Part shown: positions 26,634-38,649 of the stretch, piece after piece | How positions within the stretch are numbered: position 1 is the first letter of the stretch | Layout: each line of letters starts with the position of its first letter | DNA from: Muraenolepis orangiensis | Taxonomy: Eukaryota > Chordata > Actinopteri > Gadiformes > Muraenolepididae | DNA: 64,000 nt | NCBI GenBank assembly: GCA_027704905.1 | Contig: CM051015.1 | Span: forward strand, 20,982,863-21,046,862 | Direction of reading: 5' to 3' | The notes under the pieces: generated by a model | What the model was told of the DNA's origin: nothing | The model's database searches: none | Seen by the model: only the letters and a program-made list of their open reading frames with translations | Translations under genes and position numbers: made by a program

Positions 26634-27451
26634 GTTATACGTTATGTGCTGTTATGTTATATGTCATATACCGGTTAGAGATGGAGAGATATACTGTAGA
26701 TATGCTGTTATGCGTAACTCTCAATGCCACGTATGTGTGTGTGTGCGTTCGGGCTCTGTGCGTTATTATTGTTTCGCTTTAGACGCTTTTTTGTACGCAC
26801 AAATGTTCAGACAATCACAATCCGGTTCGCCACGGGGGTCAGTTCATGTGTTTCCGTGTGGAGTCCACAGCATGGAAAGAAACGTATCACTGCCATCTAC
26901 TGGCCATGCCAGCAACTTAATACCATGCATAACACAAGGGCCTAGAGGGCCCTCAGTAGAGCCGGGGGGCCCCGATTCGTATTCCTTTATTTCCCTAAAT
27001 ATCCTTCATTCTTAATTGGCAAACATGTTTGTAACTTTTCCAAAAATATTACACAATATGTACTTTTCTTTTGTTTGCCCTTTCTCTGAATTCCTGGATC
27101 CAGATCCGGATCTGTGCCAAAGTCAACTGTTCCTTGGCCCATAAGCAATCTAACCACCAACTGTTTGAGGTATCTTGCTAACTGACAAACACAGAAACAG
27201 ACCACTGGGTGAAAACATACATCATATGGAATACATGTTTTATTAAAAGGTATTATCAAAGGTAGGCCTATAAGATAAACATTATCTTGAAAAAGGTAAG
27301 ATTCAAGAAAACTTGATTTGAATGTAAGTCAATATAAATCCACTTGTTTTGTTAATACACATATAACAATGCCATCCATCATTCAAACTACATTCAACAT
27401 TTATTCATTACTTTCTGAATGTCATGCTGGCTCACAGAGCAAAGAAACAAT

Positions 27452-27814
27452 GGCTGTGTCCGAAATCACTCACTTTAGTGAGTTTGTCCCTTTGTAGTGC
27501 TGTCCGAACATATAGTGACAACGATTACCACCGTTAAAGTGCATTCACCATATCCCATCATGCATTGCGCTAAATGAAAAACGTTTAATTATGAGACAGG
27601 GATCCCAAAGTGCTTTAACTTTATAGTCCTCTACATTGAACTATTAGAGAGGGAGTAGGGAATGAGGGAAGGATTTCACTATATAGTCCTCTACATTGAA
27701 CTACTAGAGAGGGAGTAGGGAGTAGGGAATGAGGGAAGGATTTCACTATATAGTCCTCTACATTGAACTAATAGAGAGGGAGTAGGGAATGAGGGAAGGA
27801 ATATGGACACAGCC
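27452..27814. mobile_element. MITE-like element, copy B, with four tandem internal units
   Basis: Inverted ends GGCTGTGTCC and GGACACAGCC enclose AT-rich DNA and a tandem of a ~65-bp unit (AATGAGGGAAGGATTTCAC, TATATAGTCCTCTACATTGA, ACTAGAGAGGGAGTAGGG). A related element is at 53,239-53,556. It lies between the caspase stop codon and the prkra promoter side. Confidence 0.7.
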
Positions 27815-27879
27815 AATATTTGCCATACATTGACTATATATGGCACAAGTGGACCAATCAGAACACAGGGTCTGGGTCG

Positions 27880-30800
27880 CTAGGGACCGGTGGGCAGACT
27901 AGGAGGAGGGGCTTCAGGGACGGGGAAGACCACTTGCTTCCTCAGAGAGAAGGCCGGCTGGGGCATCTGTCTCCTGCTGTTGGCGGGGTCCACCATCTGG
28001 CTCACGTCTGCGTTCACCAGCGTCAGGATGCTGACCAGGTCGTGGCCACTGGGAACGCAGAAAACACACACCAGTCCCAGTCAGCCACAAGAGACCGGTT
28101 ACAAGACAACGGTTACAAGAGAACGGTTACAAGTGAACGGTTACAAGAGAACGGTTACAAGAGAACGGTTACAAGTGAACTGCACAAGTGAAAGGTTACA
28201 AGTGAACGGTACAAGAAAACGGTTACAAGTGAACGCCCTACATCCCAGCCAGAGCGCTCCGCTCAACTTCTGCCAGGCGACTTGTTCGACCTTCACTGAA
28301 AACTACCAAGCATCGCTCTTCCAAGACCCAGCTCTTCACGGCTCTGGCTCCACAGTGGTGGAATAAACTCAAGACCCAGCTCTTCACGGCTCTGGCTCCA
28401 CAGGTGGAATGAACTCCTGTCTCATGTCAGGACGGCAGAGTCCCTCGCCAGCTTCCGCAAGAGCTCAACTCAAGACCCACCTGTTCAGAGTCCACCTGGA
28501 CTCTCCATGAACCCTCCTTCTCTTTTGTGAACCCCTAACTTGCTTAAGTCCTGACATTAATAGCTCTTAGCATGTTGTATATTCTAGCAAGTGTATATCC
28601 TTAATGTTGATAACACGCTCTTATCACAGCTACTTAAGCAGGTGACCTGGCAGTACCAAATAGTGTAATTCATCTTGTTAATATGAATACTTGTGAACTG
28701 CTCTATTTTTATGTCTGTACCTCAGTGTTATGCTATTGTCTGCTTCAACAAATGTACACCTTGTAAGTCGCTTTGGATAAAAGCGTCTGCCAAATGTCCT
28801 AAATGTAAATGTAAATGTAAATGAATGGTTACAAGTGAACGGTTACAAGAGAACGGTTACCCGTTCTCTTGTAACCGTTCTCTTGTAACCGTTCACTTGT
28901 AACTTCCCAGTCAGCCACAAGTGAACGGTTACAAGAGAACGGTTATAAGTGAACTGCACAAGTGAAAGGTTACAAGTGAAAGGTTACAAGTGAAAGGTTA
29001 CAAGTGAATGGTACAAGTGAACGGTTACAAGTGAAATCAATATGAAGCAGTTCCTTTGCACTGTCATGTAAGTTTGCACATTCAATGATTTTGTTTTTCT
29101 GATATCGCAGTGCAGTGAGAATATACAATCAAATGCAAACCAAAGTTCACTGCAGCTTGACATGCATTGTGTTTCGTGTCCACAGCGCCCCCTGTCATCT
29201 AGGAGAATATCACCTATGGGCCAAACGGTGACATATGACGCACGCTTAAACAGGCGCTGCGTTTCACTTACCGTGGAACCATCTGCACAAGGTTCCGGCA
29301 CAAGGACTGGATGAACCAGGAGCCTTGCCTCTTGTCCCTCAGAGAGACGCAGGAGGGAACGGTAGCCATGGCGGTCAGGAAATCCGCCCCGCAGGGTACC
29401 GACTCGCCGGAGGACGCCGTGGCGTCGCTGCAAACGATCCCGCCGGGGGCGTCGGGTCCATCTGCCTCGATGAAGACCGTCTGCTGCTCCTGGATGCCCT
29501 GGCAGGCCTGGATGAAGAAGAGCTTGGGCTTTCCCCTCAGGAAGTGGCACCGTAGCCCGCTCAGCGGGGCCTGGAGCTCCGCCAGAGAGACCGCCTCCCC
29601 GTCCACCCCGTACACGACGCCCTCATTGCCGTGGCTCAGGACCACACAGACCACGCATTCATGCCCGCTGTGGTCCCTCTTGGCAAGAGCCTGCACCGAG
29701 GAGCGCATCTGGGCACTGGTGCCGTCCAGCAGCACCTCCACCTGGAAGCCCAGCCACTTGAACACACGGCTCAGGCTCTCTGCAAGACCCGGGGACGTGC
29801 GCACACACACACACACACACAAAAACACAAACAGACTCACACACACACACACACACATAGACAGACACGCACACACACACACTCACACAACAACAAGCAC
29901 ATACGCATATGCACACGCACACATACACAGACAGACACACACACACGCACACACACAGAAATATGTTTTTTTGTCATTCTTGCAAAGAAAGTTAGTTAGT
30001 TAGTTACATGCTGATATGACATGATACAGTAGTGTGTATGTGCTGTACAATACTTTACAATCGGTATACAGAAGTACAATCTGGTACATTAACTTGAGTA
30101 CTGTACCTTTTTTTATTCGATTTTTTTCGAGTATCTGTACTTTGCTTGAGTATTCATTTAGTTGGAAACGTCTATGCGTCTATAGTCTATATGACTATTA
30201 CTCCACTACATTTGAAAGACAAATAATAATAATAATATTTTTGACTTGTCAGCCGATTAAATACAATTGAACTAGACCATGGCTGTTCTTTTTGTCGATC
30301 CAATTGTGTTTCTACAGGCGTTGTAGCAATATTCGTCAAGCTTTTCATTCTACAGGTTATACAGGCAACTGTAGAGTGCATTCAGTAGGTTGTTTCAGAG
30401 TAATTTGGGTTCTGTAAATGCATTGTGGCAACCGTCCAACAATGTGTTCAAAAATTAATAAAAATACAAATATTGTTTTTGAATACTAAAGTATGACTTA
30501 AGTCCAGCACTTAAACTGGACAGGAGTGCCTATATACTTTGACTCAAGTAAATGGAAGTTGTGTACTTTGTCCACCACTGGGATATGAGCACGGTGTCCT
30601 GGTACCTTTGTCAATGTGCGTGCCCTCGCGATTCCTGTGCCGTCCGCGAGAACGGCTGAAGTCAAAGTTGTTGACGATCCAGCAAACGCCTCTTTGAGGA
30701 CCAACCATGGGATACGCCTCGAGAACCTGGACCAATATGTCATATAGCATCTGACTGTTATGTCACATTACATTAGACTGTTATGTCATATAACATCTGA

Positions 30801-33800
30801 CTGTTATGTCATGTAAGATCTGACTGTTATGTCATGTAACATCTGACTGTTATGTCATGTAAGATCTGACTGTTATGTTGCATAACATCTGACTGTTATG
30901 TCATGTAAGATCTGACTGTTATGTCATGTAAGATCTGACTGTTATGTCATGTAACATCAGACTGTTATGTCATGTAAGATCTGACTGTTATGTCATGTAA
31001 CATCAGACTGTTATGTCATGTAAGATCTGACTGTTATGTCGCATAACATCTGACTGTTATGTCATGTAAGATCTGACTGTTATGTCGCATAACATCTGAC
31101 TTTTATGTGAGATAATCTGACTGTTATGTCATATAACATCAGACTGTTGTGTTGCATTACATCAGACTGTTAAGTCATGTAAGATCTGACTGATATGTCA
31201 TGAAAGATCTGACTGTTATGTCATATAGAATCACACTGTTATGTTGGTCGACATCTGACTGTTATGTCATATAGCATCTGACTGTTAAGTCATGTAAGAT
31301 CTGACTGTTATGTGAGATAACATCTGACTGTTATGTGACATAATCTGAATGTTATGTCATGTAACATCAGACTGTTTTGTCATGTATGATCTGGCTGTTA
31401 TGTCATATATCATCTGACTGTTATGTCATTACATCTGACTGTATGTCATATAGCATCTGACTGTTATGTCGCATAACATCTGACTGTTGTGACATAATCT
31501 GACTGTATGTCATATAACATCTGACTGTTATGTGACATAATCTGACTGTATGTCATATAACATCTGACTGTTATGTTGCATAACATCTGACTGTTATGTG
31601 ACATAATTTGACTGTTATGTAATAACATCTTACTGTTATGTAATAACATCCGACTGTTATGTCATATAACATCAGACTGTCATGTCATATAACATCAGAC
31701 TGTCATGTCATATAACATCTGACTGTTATGTCATATAACATCAGACTGTCATGTCATATAACATCTGACTGTTATGTCATATAACATCGGACTGTCATGT
31801 CATATAACATCTGACTGTTATGTCATATAACATCAGACTGTCATGTCATATAACATCTGACTGTCATGTCATATAACATCTGACTGTTATGTCATATAAC
31901 ATCTGACTGTCATGTCATATAACATCTGACTGTTTAGCATAAAAAGTCATGAACCTGTTTCTCTGTCTCTTCTTTAGAAAGTAGTGGATCAGCGGTTTGG
32001 TTTTCAGTGAAGCTCGGGATTTTAATGGAAAACACAGCGGGCATATGGCTCTCATTCTCTGAAAATAATAAGAGTATATGGAATATACATATTAGCAATA
32101 TATCAAAAATAATATCTGCAATAGTTAACAGAAAAACAATTGAGGTACAACTAGAAAGCTTCTGTTATGTTATGAATGTCAATATGTTACTAATAATCTA
32201 GTACTAATGTAAACAGAACTAATGTAAGCTAGTAACAACTAACTGCTCCTTGGAGTGTTACTAGTTCAGTACTCGTTACCTGTTGGTGTGTTACTAGTTC
32301 AGTACTCGTTACCTGTTGGTGTGTTACTTCTTCTGTACTACTCACCGGTTGGTGTGTTACTAGTTCAGTACTACTCACCGGTTGGTGTGTCACGTAGATG
32401 CAAGGAGGACAACTGCTAAATCAAAATAACAGGAGTTTAGGGACAAAGTGACAATATTTATTTGTGATATTTGTGCCATGCAGGTTTCTGATACAGCCCT
32501 TTGCAAGTGATGTAATCTGGACATGTATCTTAGCATGTTCTTACCTCAGGGAGGGCTAGGTGTGTACCAGACCCTTAAAACAAATCCAAAACAATATTTG
32601 AGTAGATTAGCATTAGTAGCCTACAGAGGTTTTTTTAAATGCTTTAAATGCTTCTTGCACAATATAACATATGTACATATCACTCATCAATCACTTTATT
32701 GTTATTTTTATGTTTATATTTTATTTGTATTGTGTATAGTATTTTTATAGTATTTCATATTTTCATCATATTTTTCAGACACCATGATTGATCGAAACTT
32801 AAATTAAATTGGGTTATTCTAGTGATACACAAAAATGAGTGTTGAAACGAAAATCCATTCATTGCATTTAAATGTTATGTCCTATGTTCTTTGTTATATG
32901 TCCTATGTTCTATGTTCTTTGTTCTATGTTTTAATCTGGCGGTCTTTACCCGTGGATCTACGGAGATACTGCAGGCCAGGACATTATCTTGACTAATCAA
33001 TTTGGTGGAATTCGGTTTTGGTAATAATATTTTTCTAAATTCTATAATTTCTAAATTATACTAGTAATAATAATAATAATAATCATACTAGTTGTTCTAG
33101 GGAGCGTCCACCAAGCTGTGTGCCACATACCAGGGTTGGTCATCGCACTGACATAGTCTGCTGAAGCTGAGTGAAGCAAAACAAAAATGAATTGTTAATT
33201 GTCACATGACCTATGAATGTATTGTACAATGTCAATACATCAAATGTACAATGTAAACGTGTGAATGTAAATGTAAATGTAAACGTGTGTGCCTAATGCA
33301 TTGATTTTTAGATCATCTTTATTATGTGTTATCACTAAGCATCAGAGCAGGACATATTAAAGGGTTGATAAGGCATTATAAATATATGATTAGGCCTATA
33401 TAGCATTTAATTATTTTATATTATTTAACTGTTCAAACCACCAAGGGGTCCCTGAGTTGAAGAGCCCTGTTCTATGTCCTTTAATATATGTTATAGGTCC
33501 CTTATTTTACCACCAGGTGTGAGTGTGATTATACATAACAAGTCCTTACTAAATAAGTCACGTGATTAAAATTGTCATGTGACTAAAATTGTCATGTGAC
33601 TAAAATTGTCATGTGACTAAAATTGCCTAACCAGGGAACTGTACCAAGCAGTAGACTTATCTACACACTCCCAAACAGCTTGTAATGAAACAGCTTGTAA
33701 TGGCTAATCACACTCCCATCTGGTGGTAAAATAGGGGCCCTTTAAGCTAACTTAAACATTTCTTCAAGAATATTATTTGGACATGGTTTTGTTTTGACAA

Positions 33801-36800
33801 ACATTGGGTATTCCTGAGTTTGTCATGGAGTAGAACCCATGATACTAATTATACTCAGTAGTAGTAAACATGTGTTTAACAATTGTTTACCTAGTACTCC
33901 AGAGTGAGGTCTTTCTGGCAGCGAATTCTGAATATGAATAAAAAGACAAAAGAAAGATGTGTGACAGAAAGACAAAATAACAACATGGGATATACAGTAT
34001 ATATGTACATTTTAGTTGTACCTTTTCGCAGCCAGAGACATCAGATGATGACCTTGACCGCAGGATAATTCCAGTCTCTTGGGCTATCGTTCCTGTGCAT
34101 AGGTTTGTATTTGATTTATTTTGTCTATTCAAATGTTAATTCTAACCGTATGCGTGAATGACGACTACGGCCGATTAGGATTAGGATTACCTAGGAAATG
34201 GGCGCCGCGTTTACACTGTGAGGCCTTAAACTGCTGGATGTCTTTCATCAGCACTGGACTGACTTGTCGGAGCAGCTTCTCCAGCCGGCTGAGGTCAGAG
34301 CTGCTCAGGAGGTCCTTGCTCTCCATCGCTGAGAACACTTCAAGTGTGGACTTGAAGGAGAGCGTTGACATGTGATACATTCAGGAGGACGACCGGGTCA
34401 CAATATTGTAGCGCTGGCGCTAGGCATCTACAGTACGTCAGGGGTTTTCTTATTTTTTATAACTGCTGTCTGTCGTCGGGTATTGCACATAAGATTTTCA
34501 CACCACTGCTTTATACTTTTATACTATACTGTGAAGTGACAATAAACTTGACTTGACTTGAGGTGTGTGGGGACACTTTGAACTCTGAAGGGCCAGTTTG
34601 AAGTGTGCTATTATATACATGAAGTTGCCTTGCCTTATTAAACGTTTGAAAAAAGAACAGTTTAAGAGTTTGACCTCGAAAAATACAAAATAAAACATTC
34701 ACTAAACGTCAAGAACTAACGGAGTAGTAATGAGAAAACCACACATACAATATTTGACTCCAGCGCTGTGCAGGGCAGGTCTTGGAACAAAAGAAATTTG
34801 ATGGACTTCAAATTTTCTCTGGTGATATTCTCCGAAAGCGTATAGAGCAGCTTCCTACATCGGATAAAGAATGCCTTTATTGTCATATTGCGTTACCTCA
34901 TATCTACAAAGGAGTTGTGTAACAATCCTGCACGGTGCACTCTTTACACACAACAGTCATTTAAAAATAAAAACAATTTAAAAACTAAACTAAACTAAAT
35001 AAACCTTAATAAACCTGCTTAATCTGGGTACAAATATATATCGAAATATTGCAGTCAAGTAATGTACAACTTACATAATGCAGTGGAACACTTATAAGTA
35101 AGTAAGTAGTTAAAAAGCCATGACAAAAGCAAAACCTTTAAAACTGGAACAGGGCAAATGAAAGAATCTGTCTCACATGTCTAATGTTACCACATGTTTG
35201 CATGTCCTGTTGCACTCACCCCCATCACCCCCATCACCCCATGGGCTGTTGCATTCACCCCCATCACCCCCATCACCCCATGTCCTGTTGCACTCACCCC
35301 CATCACCCCATGGGCTGTTGCACTCACCCCCATCACCCCCATCACCCCATGTCCTGTTGCACTCACCCCCATCACCCCCATCACCCCATGTCCTGTTGCA
35401 CTCACCCCCATCACCCCATGGGCTGTTGCACTCACCCCCATCACCCCCATCACCCCCATCACCCCATGTCCTGTTGCACTCACCCCCATCACCCCCATCA
35501 CCCCATGGGCTGTTGCACTCACCCCCATCATCATGAAGTGCTCCGAGAGGCTGGTCCTGGCTCACCTCAAATCACCCTCACTGGATAAATACCAATTTGC
35601 CTACCGTGAGAACAGGAGCACGGAGGACGCCATTTCCTCAACTCTTTACTCCGCTCTCTCCCGCCTGGATGAGAGCAACACCCACATGAGAATGCTGTTC
35701 ATAGACTTCAGCTCAGCATTTAACACCATCACCCCCTTCAAACTCATCTTCAAACTTCATGAAAATCAAGAACCTTGACATCAACCCCTCAGTTTTTAAC
35801 TGGTTACTAGACATCCTAACCAACAGACCCCAGTCAATCAGGTTAGACCATCTCACCTCCTCCACCCTCACCCTAAACATGGCGTTCCACAAGGCTGTGT
35901 ACTGAGCCCTCTCCTCTACTCCCTCTTCACCCACGACTGCACTCCTGTACATGGTACAAACACCATCATCAAGTTTGCTGACGACACAACGGTGGTGGGC
36001 CTCATCAAAAACAACGATGAGGCAGCATACAGAGAGGAGGTCCAACACCTGGTGGCGTGGTGCGCTGACAACAACCTGGCCCTCAACAACAAGAAGACCA
36101 AGGAGCTCATCGTCGACTTCAGGAAGACCAGAGCTGGCGCACATGCCCCCATCCTCATCAACGGGCGGAGGTCGAGCGTGTCTCTAGCTTCAAACTCCTG
36201 GGGGTCCACATCTCCGAGGACCTCTCCTGGACCCTCAATACTGCCTCACTGGTAAAGAAGGCTCACCAGCGTCTCTTCTTCCTGAGGAGACTGAGGAAAG
36301 CCCACCTGTCACCTCAGATTCTGGTGAACTTTTACCGGTGTGCTATTGAAAGCATCCTCACCAACTGCATCACAGTGCGGTACGGCAACTGCACTGTTTC
36401 CAACCGGAAACCGCTGAAGAGGGTGGTGAAAACCGTCCAACGCATCGTTGGACTACCCCTCCCTGCAATAAACACCACCCACCACAAACGGTGTCTGAGG
36501 AAGGCACAACAAATAGTGGATGACCTCCCTCACCCCAACCATGGACTGTTTGCCCTCCTCCCCTCCGGGAGGCGCTATAGAAACCTCTGTTCCAAGTCAA
36601 GCAGGCTAAGGAACAGCTTCTTCCCCTCAGCTGTCATCTCCCTGAACTCTGCACCACGAAGACAGCCCCCACCCCCCCCCCCCTCCCTGCCCCTCCCCCC
36701 TTGCTGCCACGCCTCAGCCCCCCACCCCCCCCCCCCCCCCCCCGGGTGCCCCCCCCCCTGCTGACGCCCCCTCTGCTGCCCCCCCCTTGCTCACGCCCCT

Positions 36801-37834
36801 GCCCCCCCACACCTCTGCTCAACACCTATAACAATCACCACCAATGACTCTGACTAACTGTATCACAACTACCTTCCTCTCTATAGTTCCTCTCTTTATT
36901 ACTAAGATACCTGTTTACTGTTTACCGGCAATATCTATTTAAATCTGTTGATAGAACTGGTCATAGTCCTGTATATACATATACATTTATATATGCCATA
37001 CATTTATATATGCTCTCTTACATTTACATCTATATATTTGTATCCTGCTTTCAATAATAGCATACCCCTGATCACTACCTGTTAAATGATCACCTACCTG
37101 TACATATATATACCTATTATTATTATGCTCATATCACATTTATACCTAGACTGTCTTTTAACCTGTACATTTAAACTGTAAATTATACTATATCACCATG
37201 TACTTTACTGCAACATTTGCACTCTGGTTAGATGCTAAATTATTTTCGCTCGACTGTACATGTGCTGTACAATGACAATACATTTGAATATAATCGAATC
37301 AAATCTAATCTAATCTAATGTTTTACCTGGGGAGGGTGTCTTTACCTGGGGAGGGTGTCTTTACCTGGGGAGGGTGTCTTTACCTGGGGAGGGGTGTCTT
37401 TACCTGGGGAGGGTGTCTTTACCTGGGGAGGGGTGTCTTTACCTGGGGAGGGGCGTCTTTACCTGGGGAGGGTGTCTTTACCTGGGGAGGGTGTCTTTAC
37501 CTGGGGATGGTGTCTTTACCTGGGGAGGGTGTCTTTACCTGTACGGGCAGATGAGGCTCTTGGTCGTGGAGATCATCTGGTAGAGACCGAACTGCCGCAG
37601 TAAGCGGAAGCACCCGACGACGCTCAGCAGGTCGGCCAGCAGGTACGGACGGTCCTCGGTCAGCAGGTCCCGGTCCATCAGACCACGGAAGAGGTCCGTG
37701 GCGGACTCCATCGAGATCGTCGAGGGGTCGGGGTTCAGCAAATCCGCGCAGAGAAACGCCAAAGCTCTGATTTGTTCCCGGCCCAGGGCCTGGCCCACCC
37801 GGAGCAGCAGCTCCTGGAAGTTCGATAAATCCAT
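27880..37834 (-). CDS. Initiator caspase of the caspase-8/10 class, two DEDs plus catalytic domain (complete gene)
   Basis: Initiator caspases are recruited to death receptor or innate signalling complexes through DEDs and self-activate on dimerisation. Ten exons with matching phases give 535 residues: 37539-37834 (ATG 37834), 34749-34854, 34191-34350, 34022-34092, 33891-33927, 33131-33166, 31955-32058, 30606-30726, 29272-29779 and 27880-28048 (stop 27880-27882). DED1 is about 1-80 (NFQELLLRVGQALG, FRGLMDRDLL). DED2 is about 99-185 (LLYTLSENITRENLKSIKFL, EVFSAMESKDLL). A 70-residue linker follows, then the catalytic part from residue ~271, with His ~360 in LSHGNEG, Cys ~403 in QACQG and the Arg of SLRDKRQGSW. 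The pentapeptide QACQG is that of caspase-8 and -10. Whether this is casp8, casp10 or a fish-specific relative cannot be settled here. The short linker exons are supported by phase and splice signals only. Human CASP8/10/CFLAR lie on the same chromosome arm as PRKRA. Confidence 0.88.
28085..29040. repeat. ACGGTTACAAGTGA-type minisatellite with inserted repeat and an inverted block (copy B)
   Basis: This is the counterpart of 21,135-21,935 and is longer. At about 28,858-28,903 units run in the opposite orientation (GTTCTCTTGTAACCGTTC) directly next to units in the normal orientation, making a long inverted repeat. Units resume in normal orientation to 29,035. The inserted ~560-bp fish repeat is at about 28,240-28,820. 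Confidence 0.75.
30745..31940. repeat. ~1.2-kb minisatellite of near-palindromic 23-bp units in caspase intron
   Basis: About 50 units of the type TGTTATGTCATATAACATCT + GAC, with GCATAACA, TGTAAGA and TGACATAA variants, run up to the acceptor of the first catalytic exon (30,727). Each unit contains TGTTAT and ATAACA in inverted orientation. The right part (31,650-31,930) alternates TGTTATG and TGTCATG units in a regular order. One unit survives at the copy A junction (about 23,140-23,160). Confidence 0.93.
32210..32400. repeat. Short tandem (GTTACTAGTTCAGTACT, ~40-bp unit)
   Basis: Four to five units of about 40 bp (TGTTACTAGTTCAGTACTCG, TTACCTGTTGGTG) lie in the caspase intron upstream of the linker exon 31955-32058. 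No coding exon is supported within them. Confidence 0.7.
35205..35530 (+). repeat. In-frame minisatellite inside a LINE reading frame
   Basis: A 9-bp unit CCCCCATCA is embedded in larger blocks that alternate TGTCCTGTTGCACTCA and TGGGCTGTTGCACTCA. All units keep the + frame open and translate as repeats of PVALTPITPIT, ending PVALT-like sequence directly before IIMKCSERLVLAHL of the LINE. The unit therefore appears to derive from the reverse transcriptase motif around PVALT. Confidence 0.85.
35205..37318 (+). mobile_element. Degenerate L2/CR1-clade LINE, reverse transcriptase and 3' end
   Basis: Recognisable reverse transcriptase motifs in shifting frames are KCSERLVLAHLKS, YQFAYRENRSTEDAIS, MLFIDFSSAFNTI, the catalytic FADDTTVVG (about 35,979-36,005), REEVQHLVAWCADNNLALNN, KTKELIVDFRKT and the C-terminal NHGLFALLPSGRRYRNL. 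The 3' tail ends with TAATCTAATCTAATCTAAT. Frameshifts and stops break the ORF and the 5' end is missing. Poly-C tracts (36,666-36,795) expand the region after the stop. It lies in the intron between DED1 and DED2 of the caspase gene. Confidence 0.9.
37318..37538. repeat. 19-bp minisatellite reiterating the DED1 donor site
   Basis: About 11-12 units of GTAAAGACACCCTCCCCAG (minus strand) follow the donor of caspase exon 1 at once. Each unit starts with the donor hexamer GTAAAG and ends with a pyrimidine-rich CCCTCCCCAG, so every unit is bounded by GT and AG. A few units carry one extra base or a single change. Confidence 0.92.
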
Positions 37835-38649
37835 CTCCGGTAGGTACCGACGGTCAGATTAGGACGGTTCCGATCAGTGGTGGTGATTGCTGTTGTTGTT
37901 GTTGTTGTTGTTGTTATTGGTTTGGATACCATGTGAGTTTGGTGTGTCGTACAGGCCCTGGGGATGTTACCAGAAGGGTTCCGACTCGAATCCTCCTGAT
38001 CGCCCTTCGGACCCATGAGAGAGAGGGTCACGTTGAAGTTCACGGAAGCGCAATAGGCTCAAAGGCACTTTAACAAATCAGGTGTGGCATGTTCAGTATA
38101 TTATTGAATCGATTATAGAACGATCAATAAAGCTTGTCTATGTATATTGAATGTATGCTCTTCTTACCTGGCGAAGGTGTGCTTGGAGTTCCAGATCTGC
38201 TCTACAATCCTAAAAAAACATGACAAGACAAGTTGAACTACACGCAGTGGTGAAGCGTCAGGGCCTTCAGGGTATTCAGAGAAGACCCTGGAACTCTCAG
38301 GTGCTCTCACTAACCGGGAGGTTAGTAAGTGTATAGGGTGTAAGGCTATACCACCGGTAGGTTCATGTAGGTAGGTAATATTAGGTAAGCCTGCTGCAGT
38401 TTGACCGAAACCGAAAGTATGACGTAATATGCCCTTATATGGCAGCAGGAGTGTTCAGGAGTAGGGAACTCCAAGACACTACACTGCTGCCATATACGGG
38501 TCCTCGTCTCACAACCCCAGGGCGTGGTATCAGACAGGGATGATTGGCAAATTACCCCCCCCCCCCCCCCCCCACACAGCTCATTGGATGATTGCTTTTT
38601 CATCCGAGAATTCCGTTTAATCTTTTTTAATTTATTGGCCATTTGTAAC
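37835..38649. other. Region upstream of the caspase start codon
   Basis: No coding gene is recognised. A (TTG)n-type run (37,890-37,917) and a 42-bp minus-strand segment 38,168-38,209 with a usable acceptor and donor (CCAG|GTAAGA) could be 5' UTR of the caspase gene. A C run is at 38,556-38,572. The promoter is not identifiable by eye. Confidence 0.35.

Larger units (their letters stand above)
23675..30760. other. Tandem segmental duplication, copy B
   Basis: This is the counterpart of 17,046-23,155. It includes prkra exons 6-1, the intergenic piece and the three caspase catalytic exons. It keeps the original connection to the DED exons on its right side, whereas copy A keeps the original connection to prkra exons 7-8 on its left side. 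Together they are what one unequal exchange or replication slip between the two minisatellites would leave. Confidence 0.88.

Noticed and set aside
32395..32417. Small exon ending CAACCG|GTGAGT in the caspase linker region
   Set aside because: The donor is good, but inserting it after exon 33131-33166 in phase brings an in-frame stop. Neighbouring exons join in phase without it.
34021..34078. Linker exon read with acceptor CCCAAGAG and phase 2
   Set aside because: The following exon would then hit an in-frame TAG. Starting at 34,092 with phase 1 keeps the whole gene open, so that model was used.
38168..38209. A 42-bp minus-strand segment translating IVEQIWNSKHTFA followed by NFNVTLSLMGPKG further down
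   Set aside because: Splice-like edges exist, but no family is recognised and it does not join dop1b (which stops at 43,078). It may be caspase 5' UTR; not enough to call a gene.
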